From Robiginitomaculum sp. (GTDB lineage: Bacteria; Pseudomonadota; Alphaproteobacteria; Caulobacterales; Maricaulaceae): a stretch of 64,000 bases of DNA. Both the position numbers and the translations under genes were made by a program. The DNA is taken from assembly GCA_030949705.1 (NCBI GenBank), contig JAUZSF010000021.1:1-64000 (forward strand). Reading direction: 5' to 3'. Positions 35,915 to 43,083 of this stretch are shown here, piece after piece. The number at the start of each line of letters is the position of its first letter. The stretch's first letter is position 1. The notes under the pieces were generated by a model. It was not told where the DNA came from, ran no database searches, and worked only from the letters and a program-made list of their open reading frames with translations.

Positions 35915-35943
35915 CGGCGGAAGCGAACCCCTTGCTTCCGCCG
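35915..35943 (-). terminator. Hairpin after the second flagellin
   Basis: CGGCGGAAGC and GCTTCCGCCG form a 10-bp stem with a 9-nt loop just after the flagellin stop. There is no T run, so it may protect the mRNA 3' end or act as a partial terminator. Confidence 0.5.
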
Positions 35944-35962
35944 ACGTCCCCAAAGGTTATGA

Positions 35963-36784
35963 TTACCGGAAGAAGCCGAGAATCGTTTGTGGAGCCTGGT
36001 TGGCGATTGAAAGCGCCTGAACGCCAAGCTGCTGCTTGACCTGCAAGGCTTGCAGTTTCGCACTTTCCTTGGCCAGATCCGCATCGACAAGGTTGCCGAT
36101 AGAAGTGGTCAGGGCATCAGACAGTTTGGTTACAAAGTTCGACTGGATTTCCAGCGCCTTGGACTTCGTACCCAAACGGGCCAGTGAAGAGTTCACATTG
36201 GTCAGAGAAGCCTTAACAGCGGTCAACGCCGCTTTGGCGTTTGTCACGGTATCAACGGACTCCGTAGTGGTAACCGTCACGATAGAGCCACTGAGTTGCA
36301 GGGCTTCATCCAACACGGTAATTACTGCTGAACCATCAGAGTTGGCCAGAGCAGCAATTGAATTGGTGGAATTATTGATCAGGTTTGTACCGTTAAAGCT
36401 GGCATTGCTCACAATGGTACTAATCTGGTCGCGCAGAGCCTTGAAGTCTTCGTTCAAAGCCGTACGGGACGTACTGTCCAAAGATGTATCTGTGGCAGCC
36501 AAAGCCTTTTCTTTCAGATCGATCAAAAGATCTGAAATTGCCTGACCAGCGGCCGCGGCAACGTCCACGGCTGAGCCAACCCGGCTTAGGGATTCTTTAA
36601 CAACGTCAAAACCACGAACGTCACTACGCAGCTTTTGCGCGATGGCAAAGGCGCCGCCATTATCTTTGGCGCTGGCAACTTTCAAACCGGTACTAATCCG
36701 ACTTTGAACGGTTTCCAGAGAACGTGATGTTGCGTTGAGGTTTTGTAGGGCGACAAGCGCACCCGCATTAGTATTTACAGTAGC
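35963..36784 (-). CDS. Flagellin
   Basis: A 273-residue flagellin: NTNAGALVALQNLNATSRSL, SRISTGLKVASAKDNGGAFA at the N-terminal end and LVDADLAKESAKLQALQVKQ at the C-terminal end, with few residues between (no D2/D3). Start ATG at 36784 follows AAGGAG; the longer frame at 36817 has no ribosome site. Its own sigma-54 promoter is at 36864-36878. Close paralog of the copy at 37100-37927. Confidence 0.95.
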   Translation of the reverse strand, partial: ATVNTNAGALVALQNLNATSRSLETVQSRISTGLKVASAKDNGGAFAIAQKLRSDVRGFDVVKESLSRVGSAVDVAAAAGQAISDLLIDLKEKALAATDTSLDSTSRTALNEDFKALRDQISTIVSNASFNGTNLINNSTNSIAALANSDGSAVITVLDEALQLSGSIVTVTTTESVDTVTNAKAALTAVKASLTNVNSSLARLGTKSKALEIQSNFVTKLSDALTTSIGNLVDADLAKESAKLQALQVKQQLGVQALSIANQAPQTILGFFR

Positions 36785-36863
36785 CATTTCTTGGCTCCTT
36801 TCCATTCTGGTTATCATACTGCGCGTTTTGCACAGCTGGGGTCTTTGACCCGCAAGCCGCTCT

Positions 36864-36878
36864 GCAAAGCCTGCGCCA
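36864..36878 (-). promoter_or_regulatory. Sigma-54 promoter of the second flagellin
   Basis: Minus strand TGGCGCAGGCTTTGC: GG and GC 10 bases apart, one base off the consensus core. Confidence 0.75.
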
Positions 36879-37055
36879 ACTGAAAAGGGAAAGGGGAGAT
36901 TTTTGCCTAGCGCCCTAGGAAAACAATGCCTTAGGACGAAGTTTCAAGCACTTGCATCATTTTGACACGGCAATTATTGCCGCTTATGGCCGATTTTGGT
37001 CGGTAAATTCTGCCCAAGAGGAAAATTCCCCCCAGCATTATGGTAAATAAAGCGC

Positions 37056-37085
37056 AAAAAAAAGGGCCGCCCAAGGCGGCCCTTT
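37056..37085 (-). terminator. Rho-independent terminator of the third flagellin
   Basis: On the minus strand, an AAAGGGCCGCC / GGCGGCCC-type stem followed by eight T, 15 nt after the stop codon. Confidence 0.9.
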
Positions 37086-37099
37086 GAATGCATCTGAGC

Positions 37100-37927
37100 T
37101 TACTGGAAGAAGCCCAATATGGTTTGTGGTGCTTTGTTGGCAATAGAAAGTGCCTGCACGCCAAGCTGTTGCTTGACTTGCAAGGATTGCAATTTTGCAC
37201 TTTCCTTGGCCAGGTCCGCATCCACCAGATTACCAATACTCGTCGTCAGAGCATCAGAAAGCTTAGTGACGAATCTTGATTGAATCTCCAAAGCTTTCGA
37301 CTTGGTCCCCAAACGCGCCAGCGCCGCATTCACATTGGTCAATGAAGCATTGACCGCCGTTAGCGCCGCCTTGGCGTTGGTAATGGTATTGATTTGCTCC
37401 GTCGTTGTTACGATCACGATGGATCCGCTCAACTGCAAAGCTTCATCAAGTATGGTAATGGCTGTTGAACCTGAAGCACTGGCTAGGGCCTGAACCGAAT
37501 TTGTCGAATTATTGATCAAATTCGAGCCATTGAAACTGGCATTGTTCACAATCGTCTTGATCTGATCACGCAAAGCCTTGAAGTCTTCGTTCAGGGCTGT
37601 ACGCGAGGTTGAATCAAGTGATGTGTCCGTTGCCGCCAATGCTTTTTCCTTCAGATCAACCAGCAGGTCAGAAATAGCCTGTCCTGCCGCCGAAGCCACA
37701 TCTACAAGCGATCCGACCCGGCTTAATGACTGTTCAACCACATTAAGGCCGCGCACATCAGCTCTCAGCTTTTGCGCAATGGCAAAGGCTCCGCCATTGT
37801 CCTTGGCATTCGAGACTTTCAGACCTGTACTGATACGGTTTTGCACGCTTTCAAGTTGCCTGTTGGTTGCATTCAAGTTTTGCAGGGCGACGAGCGCACC
37901 TGTATTGCTATTGACAGATATTGTCAT
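37100..37927 (-). CDS. Flagellin
   Basis: A 275-residue flagellin: NSNTGALVALQNLNATNRQL and the conserved C-terminal ESAKLQSLQVKQQLGVQAL ending ILGFFQ. Almost the same architecture as the copy at 35963-36784, so a local gene duplication is likely. It carries the best sigma-54 promoter (38000-38014) and a clear terminator. Confidence 0.95.
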   Translation of the reverse strand: MTISVNSNTGALVALQNLNATNRQLESVQNRISTGLKVSNAKDNGGAFAIAQKLRADVRGLNVVEQSLSRVGSLVDVASAAGQAISDLLVDLKEKALAATDTSLDSTSRTALNEDFKALRDQIKTIVNNASFNGSNLINNSTNSVQALASASGSTAITILDEALQLSGSIVIVTTTEQINTITNAKAALTAVNASLTNVNAALARLGTKSKALEIQSRFVTKLSDALTTSIGNLVDADLAKESAKLQSLQVKQQLGVQALSIANKAPQTILGFFQ

Positions 37928-37999
37928 TTTGGGGTCCTTCCATTCTGTAAGGGGATCAGCCGTTTTGGCCTATAGACTTTCTTGTCTGACCATCCCCTC

Positions 38000-38014
38000 G
38001 CAATGGATGTGCCA
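38000..38014 (-). promoter_or_regulatory. Sigma-54 promoter of the third flagellin
   Basis: Minus strand TGGCACATCCATTGC, a perfect TGGCAC-N5-TTGC core, 73 bp before the flagellin ATG. Confidence 0.85.
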
Positions 38015-38105
38015 AAGCACGCCCTCTAAAGAGGCGTTTATTGCATTGTTTTTATTGTTATTTTTTAGACAGCATTTGCAACAAGCAACAATAATCTGAA
38101 TGTGG

Positions 38106-38163
38106 AAAAAAAGACCGGGCACATACGACCACGCCCGGCAAGACTTGCTTACCGGGCGTGGTC
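38106..38163 (-). terminator. Terminator of the flbT-flaF operon
   Basis: GACCACGCCCGG and CCGGGCGTGGTC form a 12-bp stem with a 13-nt loop. On the minus strand it is followed after 14 nt by seven T. Confidence 0.7.
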
Positions 38164-38196
38164 ATCATTTATAGAACAGATACGGGCCGGAAAATA

Positions 38197-38598
38197 TTAT
38201 CCCGTGGCGGCCAGACCGGTGGCCGGATTGGGCTGGTTTACCGTGGATCTGGCTGGCACCAGACCCTGCATGACGGTGCGATTTATATCAATCAGAGGCT
38301 CAACATCCGCCCCATCGCGGATGACTTGCGTCGAATAACGGTCAACAAACAGGGACAGCGAAATAATACCGGCGCGCAAGGCCTCGCTATGGCCATTGCG
38401 ATCATCGGCACAATCCTGTGCCAAAGCCGCCCATATCCGTTTGTTCCAGTCAATTACAGAAGATAAAGCGCCCAGATTTGTACGGTCGTAACCTTTGACT
38501 TCCATCAAGGCGCGCACCACCATTCCAAATAGACGATACTCGGTTTCTCGCGGATCTTCAGCCCGCGCGGCTGCCTGCTGATATGCGTTCAGTGACAT
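38197..38598 (-). CDS. flaF: Flagellar biosynthesis regulator FlaF
   Basis: A 133-residue protein: SLNAYQQAAARAEDPRETEY and FGMVVRALMEV at the N terminus and DWNKRIWAALAQDCA in the middle, all hallmarks of FlaF. In Caulobacter and relatives FlaF is needed for flagellin secretion or translation and works against FlbT. The start at 38598 overlaps the end of flbT by 41 nt. Confidence 0.92.
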   Translation of the reverse strand: MSLNAYQQAAARAEDPRETEYRLFGMVVRALMEVKGYDRTNLGALSSVIDWNKRIWAALAQDCADDRNGHSEALRAGIISLSLFVDRYSTQVIRDGADVEPLIDINRTVMQGLVPARSTVNQPNPATGLAATG

Positions 38599-38983
38599 AC
38601 GCCAACCTTCCCTCTTCGTATTCCATGAGCTTACGGCACTTATTGAGAGCCTTATAATACTCACCCGCCATTACATCCCGGCTTACCGCTACGCATTGTG
38701 TCAGCATTTCAGGGTTGCTTACCGCCCCCATGAAATCGGTCATACGCAGCACAAATTCTTCATAATTTGCATCACTGTTATCAGGGTCGAGGTACATCAG
38801 CATGACCGGGAAATAGACCCGCCGTGCCGGCGTGGTCACTTCGCTTTCGTGCATAATATCTTTTTCACGCAGGATCGCCGCGTGGTTTTGTAGAACCAGA
38901 TTGGATCGCCGGTCTCCATTTTGCAGGACGGCTCCGTTCAAGACAAAGCGTTCTCCGGGTTTCAGCGATAATTTCAAAGGCAT
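38558..38983 (-). CDS. flbT: Flagellar biosynthesis repressor FlbT
   Basis: A 141-residue protein: PLKLSLKPGERFVLNGAVLQNGD, the RRSNLVLQNHAAILREKDI segment and FPVMLMYLD are the standard FlbT N-terminal region. FlbT binds flagellin mRNA leaders and represses their translation until hook assembly is done. The start at 38983 (MPLKL) matches the family; the upstream frame to 39010 is longer than usual. First gene of the flbT-flaF unit. Confidence 0.92.
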   Translation of the reverse strand: MPLKLSLKPGERFVLNGAVLQNGDRRSNLVLQNHAAILREKDIMHESEVTTPARRVYFPVMLMYLDPDNSDANYEEFVLRMTDFMGAVSNPEMLTQCVAVSRDVMAGEYYKALNKCRKLMEYEEGRLAYVTERISAGSRAG

Positions 38984-39178
38984 AGGCCTTGGCTCCACTT
39001 TACTCCTCATCCCTGGCTTAACAAAGCCGGAAGAGACACAGCATTAACGAAATAGCTAAACGAATCCTAAAGTGGATTGGTTAACGAAGCCCTGCATTAT
39101 GCGTGATTACGTTAGCATGGCATTAATCGACGCAGGCCATTCTTGGGTTTAAGCGATCAAATCAAAAGAGGTTTTCTG

Positions 39179-40945
39179 GTGACGAATGCGTTTCAATCCA
39201 TACTTGAACAGGGTCCGGAAGAGCAAAAGCGGGAAATACAAGGTGCCGTGGGTGGTGCCCGTCTGCCGGAGATCAGTGCCACGGGCCGGAACAAAACAAA
39301 CAAGAAAACCATCCCCATATTACGCCGCGCCAAAAAACTGATCGACACACATGACTATAGCGGCGCGGCCAAACTGGCCATGCGGGCGCTGGATCTGGAT
39401 GAAGAATTCTCTCTGGCCAATCACATTATGGCCATCGCCCTGGAAAAGCTGGGGCATTTATCCAAAGCACTGGAATTTTACGAGCGCGCCTGGCGGTTGG
39501 ACCCCACGGACGGCGAAGTTTATCAAAACCTGGCACTGGTGGCGTGGAAGCTGGACATGTTGCCCGCGGCCGAAAAATTCCTGCAATTGTTTTTAGAGCT
39601 TCAACCAGGCAATCCCAATGGGGTTATCAATCTGGGCGGGGTATTGCGCGATCTGGGCCGGTTTGACGAAGCGGTCGAATTGATCCGGGCCGCCATTTAT
39701 GTTCACCAGGACCATGCCATGTTGTGGAACGCACTGGCCACGGTCTTGCTGGAATCCGGTCAGCCCGAACAGGCGCTTACCTTTTATGACGAGGCCCTGC
39801 GCCTGGACCCCCATAGTGCCCGGATCTGGCACAATATGGCCTATGCCGCGGGTCTGGCGGGGGATCGCGCGCGCGCCGCCGAAGCCGGGGAAAAGGCCCT
39901 GGCCATGACCACCAGTCCTGAGGACCGCTCGACCATAGAATACGGCCTTTCCCAGGCCTATCTGGCGCTGGGCCGTCTGGAGGAAGGCTGGAAGGCGCAT
40001 ATGGCGCGCTTTGACCCCAATGGGGTGGTCAACATGCTCAGTATCATTGATGCCCCGCGCTGGGATGGTGATGAAGATATTACTGGCAAACACGTTCTTC
40101 TGATGGGCGAGCAGGGGCTGGGCGATGAAGTGCTTTATATGAATGCGGCCCAGGATTTTATCGATGCGGTGGGGCCAAAAGGCCGGGTGGATTTTGCTGT
40201 GGAGCGGCGCCTGATGCCCATGGTGGAGCGCACCTATGCCCCCCAGACCCTGGTGCGGCACTTAACGGTCAATCGCGAAGGCCGGCAAATCCGCATCATC
40301 CCGGATATCAAAGATTGGTCGGACTATGATTTTTATGTCCCCATGGGCAATGCTGTGGCGGCCCACCGCAAGAGCATCGCCGATTTTCCGGACCATGAAG
40401 GCTATCTGGTGCCAGATCCCAAAAAGGTCAAAGCCATGCAGGAGGCCGCAGCGGCCCTGCCTGCGGGCCCCAAGATTGGCCTGTGCTGGAAATCCATGGT
40501 GATGAATGCCAATCGTTCCAAATATTTCAGCCCGTTTGATGCCTGGAAGCCGATTTTGCAAACCCCGGGTGCGGTTTTTGTCAGCATGCAATATGGCGAT
40601 TGCACCGAAGAAATTGCCCAGGCCCAAAAAGAACTGGGCGTGACCATTCATGAATTGCCGGATCTGGACCTGAAAGACGATCTGGACGGGGTGGCCGCCG
40701 CCGGCCTAGCGCTGGACATCACCATCGGCCCGATGAATGCCTCGACCAATCTGGCCGCAGCCCATGGAGGCATGGTGTGGTTTCTGGCCAGTCCGGACCA
40801 TTGGCCGCTGCATTCCACCGGCACCATCCCGTGGTATCCCACGGCGCGGGTGTTTTCACCCAAACAGTTTGGGGCCTGGGATGAAACCATGAAACGGGTG
40901 GCCGATGCCCTGGCCGAAGAAACCCGGGCCAAAAAAGCGGCCTGA
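39179..40945 (+). CDS. TPR protein with C-terminal glycosyltransferase-like domain (FlmG-like)
   Basis: A 588-residue protein. Residues about 50-270 contain at least six TPR units (AAKLAMRALDLDEEFSLANH, LSKALEFYERAWRLDPTDGEV, PEQALTFYDEALRLDPHSARI). The C-terminal half has VLLMGEQGLGDEVLYMNAAQDF, GLCWKSM, and MNASTNLAAAHGGMVWFLAS, resembling an ADP-heptose-type glycosyltransferase fold. The size and layout match FlmG, the Caulobacter flagellin glycosyltransferase with flagellin-binding TPRs. GTG at 39179 is chosen since AGAGG lies 6-7 nt upstream. Role in flagellin decoration is strongly suggested by context, not proven. Confidence 0.8.
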   Translation: MTNAFQSILEQGPEEQKREIQGAVGGARLPEISATGRNKTNKKTIPILRRAKKLIDTHDYSGAAKLAMRALDLDEEFSLANHIMAIALEKLGHLSKALEFYERAWRLDPTDGEVYQNLALVAWKLDMLPAAEKFLQLFLELQPGNPNGVINLGGVLRDLGRFDEAVELIRAAIYVHQDHAMLWNALATVLLESGQPEQALTFYDEALRLDPHSARIWHNMAYAAGLAGDRARAAEAGEKALAMTTSPEDRSTIEYGLSQAYLALGRLEEGWKAHMARFDPNGVVNMLSIIDAPRWDGDEDITGKHVLLMGEQGLGDEVLYMNAAQDFIDAVGPKGRVDFAVERRLMPMVERTYAPQTLVRHLTVNREGRQIRIIPDIKDWSDYDFYVPMGNAVAAHRKSIADFPDHEGYLVPDPKKVKAMQEAAAALPAGPKIGLCWKSMVMNANRSKYFSPFDAWKPILQTPGAVFVSMQYGDCTEEIAQAQKELGVTIHELPDLDLKDDLDGVAAAGLALDITIGPMNASTNLAAAHGGMVWFLASPDHWPLHSTGTIPWYPTARVFSPKQFGAWDETMKRVADALAEETRAKKAA

Positions 40946-41023
40946 TCGGCCAAATAGACGCAATTGACGCTTGCCCGTTCGGGATCAGGGCGATACCTCT
41001 TTTACAAAAATGAGGACAAGTCT

Positions 41024-41866
41024 ATGCGTTTTGAAGGTACCGAAAACTACGTTTCCACCGATGATCTCTCTGTGGCGGTAAATGCCGCCATCACCCTGGA
41101 ACGCCCCCTGCTGATCAAGGGTGAACCAGGCACCGGCAAAACCATGCTGGCCATCGAGGTTGCCAAAGCACTGGATGCGCCGCTGATCGAATGGCACGTT
41201 AAATCCACCACCAAGGCCCATCAGGGTCTTTATGAATATGATGCCGTGGCTCGTCTGCGCGACAGCCAGCTTGGCGATCCACGCGTCGAAGACGTGAGAA
41301 ACTATATCCGCAAGGGCAAATTGTGGGAGGCGTTTACCTCGGAAAAACGCCCGGTTCTGTTGATCGACGAAGTGGACAAGGCCGACATCGAATTTCCCAA
41401 CGATCTGTTGCAGGAACTCGATCGCATGGAGTTTCATGTCTATGAAACCGGGGAGCTGATCAGCGCCAAAAACCGCCCGATCATCATCATCACCTCGAAC
41501 AATGAAAAGGAATTACCCGACGCCTTTTTGCGCCGCTGTTTCTTCCACTTCATCCGCTTTCCCGATGACGAGACCATGCAGGCCATTGTCGATGTGCATT
41601 TTCCCGGCATTAAAAAGCGCCTGGTCGCCGAAGCCCTGAAAATCTTTTATGATATCCGCAAGGCCCCGGGCCTGAAGAAAAAACCCTCCACGTCTGAGCT
41701 GCTGGACTGGCTGAAACTGCTGATGGCCGAAGATATCGACGCCATGACCCTGCGCGAACGCGATCCGCGCAAGCTGATCCCGCCTTTGCATGGGGCTTTG
41801 TTGAAGAATGAACAGGATGTGCAGCTTTTTGAACGCCTGGCCTTCATGGCAAGACGGGATGGGTAA
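41024..41866 (+). CDS. MoxR-type AAA+ ATPase
   Basis: A 280-residue ATPase: Walker A GEPGTGKTM, Walker B VLLIDEVDKAD, sensor TSNNEKELPDAFLRRC. MoxR ATPases act as chaperones that insert cofactors or activate protein partners, usually with a VWA-domain protein encoded next to them. Here the next element downstream is a repeat, and no VWA gene follows. Start at 41024 has GAGGA upstream. The FlmG-like gene is just before it, but the 78-nt gap and unrelated roles argue against a shared function. Confidence 0.92.
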   Translation: MRFEGTENYVSTDDLSVAVNAAITLERPLLIKGEPGTGKTMLAIEVAKALDAPLIEWHVKSTTKAHQGLYEYDAVARLRDSQLGDPRVEDVRNYIRKGKLWEAFTSEKRPVLLIDEVDKADIEFPNDLLQELDRMEFHVYETGELISAKNRPIIIITSNNEKELPDAFLRRCFFHFIRFPDDETMQAIVDVHFPGIKKRLVAEALKIFYDIRKAPGLKKKPSTSELLDWLKLLMAEDIDAMTLRERDPRKLIPPLHGALLKNEQDVQLFERLAFMARRDG

Positions 41867-41897
41867 TCTATGGTGAGGGGCGAATAACAAGCCCTCT

Positions 41898-41995
41898 ATC
41901 CTTCGAGGGCGCTTCGCGCCGCCTCAGGATGAGGGAGGTATATTCAATTTACGCCTCATCCTGAGGCGCGTAGCGTCAGCGGAGCCTCGAAGGAT
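41898..41995. repeat. Long palindromic repeat, left of the GIY-YIG gene
   Basis: Arms ATCCTTCGAGG...CCTCAGGATGAGG and CCTCATCCTGAGG...CCTCGAAGGAT flank a spacer with TATATTCAAT. Both ends are exact inverse copies. Related to 42319-42428 and 13352-13456. Confidence 0.9.
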
Positions 41996-42012
41996 CGTTA
42001 CAGGAAAAATGC

Positions 42013-42316
42013 ATGACTGCATGGGTTCTATATGCTGCAGTGCTCTGATGGATCTTATTACGTTGGTTCTCATCGTGGCGAATATGTCGAACAAAGGGTG
42101 GCTGAACACCAATCTGGCAATGGTGGTGCGTACACCAAACGGGGGCTGCCAGTAGCACTGGTCTGGGCACAAAGCTTTGTGCGCATTACGGACGCAATCT
42201 CCGCGGAGCGTCAGATCAAAGGCTGGTCGCGAAAGAAAAAGGCAGCCTTGATCAGCGGTGACTGGGACAGTTTGAAACAATTTTCAAAAAGGCGTGGGGG
42301 TACACCAAAGCGTTAA
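42013..42316 (+). pseudogene. GIY-YIG nuclease family gene with an N-terminal frameshift
   Basis: The open frame from 42032 encodes MLQCSDGSYYVGSHRG then QRVAEHQSGNGGAYTKR and AERQIKGWSRKKKAALISGD, a YhbQ-type GIY-YIG nuclease domain of about 95 residues. The start of the domain is lost: the family begins xWxYMLxCxDG. An ATG at 42013 with AGGA 7 nt before it reads MTAWV in another frame. Removing one T of the TT at 42026-42027 gives MTAWVYMLQCSDGSYYVGS, a perfect family start. So the gene has a one-base insertion, or the sequence has one. It sits exactly between two palindromic repeats. Confidence 0.75.
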
Positions 42317-42318
42317 AC

Positions 42319-42428
42319 CCCCTTCGAGGCTACCCCCGGATCAAGTCCGGGGTGCGCACCTCAGGATGAGGAGGGTTATATTCAATGCATGCCTCACCCT
42401 GAGGTGGCGCGGAGCGCCCTCGAAGGGT
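42319..42428. repeat. Long palindromic repeat, right of the GIY-YIG gene
   Basis: Arms CCCTTCGAGGC...CCTCAGGATGAGG and CCTCACCCTGAGG...CCCTCGAAGGGT, spacer with TATATTCAAT as in the left copy. The left arm carries an added CCCCCGGATCAAGTCCGGGG hairpin. Confidence 0.88.
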
Positions 42429-42441
42429 CTCAAAGAACACC

Positions 42442-43083
42442 CTAAACCGCATCCACCATATCAATGGTCCAGGGCTCGGCCAGCGCCGCCATTTCCCAGT
42501 CCAGATAGTCTTCATCGGCCAGAAGTTCGCTGAAATAGGTGTCCACCTTCAGGTCACATGCCATGCCATAGGAATGAAACCGGGTGGCAAAGGGCGTGGC
42601 AAAGGCGTCGGCGATGGACCAGTCGTCAAACAAAAACGGTCCGTCATGAGCGCCCAGCAAATCTTCGAAAATGGCCGCCAGCCGCGCCGCCTCATCGAGA
42701 CAGTCCTGGGGCATGGGCGTGGTGGTGCGCCGGCGTAAATTCATATGAGCGGTGTTGCGCAATACCCCGAAATCATCCTGCATCTGTTTGCAAAGGGCGC
42801 GGGCGCGCTCCCGATCTGCCGGGTCTTTGGGCCAGAGATTGGGCACGCATTTGGCCGCCCACTCACTGATCGCCAGACTGTCGGGAATCATTTCGCCCTG
42901 AACCTGCAAGACCGGCACGGTGCCGGCGGGCGATAACGCCAACAGTTTTTCCTTGGTGCCGTCCTGATAAAGCGGGATCAGGGTTTCTTCAAAAGGCAAT
43001 TGCGCCTTGCGCAGCACCAGCCATGGGCGCATGGACCATGAGGAATAGTTCTTATTGCCGATATACAGTGTCGGAACGGTCAT
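42442..43083 (-). CDS. Glutathione S-transferase family protein
   Basis: A 213-residue soluble GST. N-terminal thioredoxin-like part: YIGNKNYSSWSMRPWLVLRKA, with Ser in the usual catalytic region, and AGTVPVLQVQGEMIPDSLAI, which binds glutathione. The helical C-terminal half has FLFDDWSIADAFATPFATRF. It starts one base before the stop of the histidine kinase gene upstream, so the two are cotranscribed. Substrate unknown. Confidence 0.88.
   Translation of the reverse strand: MTVPTLYIGNKNYSSWSMRPWLVLRKAQLPFEETLIPLYQDGTKEKLLALSPAGTVPVLQVQGEMIPDSLAISEWAAKCVPNLWPKDPADRERARALCKQMQDDFGVLRNTAHMNLRRRTTTPMPQDCLDEAARLAAIFEDLLGAHDGPFLFDDWSIADAFATPFATRFHSYGMACDLKVDTYFSELLADEDYLDWEMAALAEPWTIDMVDAV

Noticed and set aside
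35963-37927. Two near-identical flagellin genes as an assembly duplication
   Set aside because: They differ at many codons and have different promoters and 3' hairpins, so they are true paralogs.
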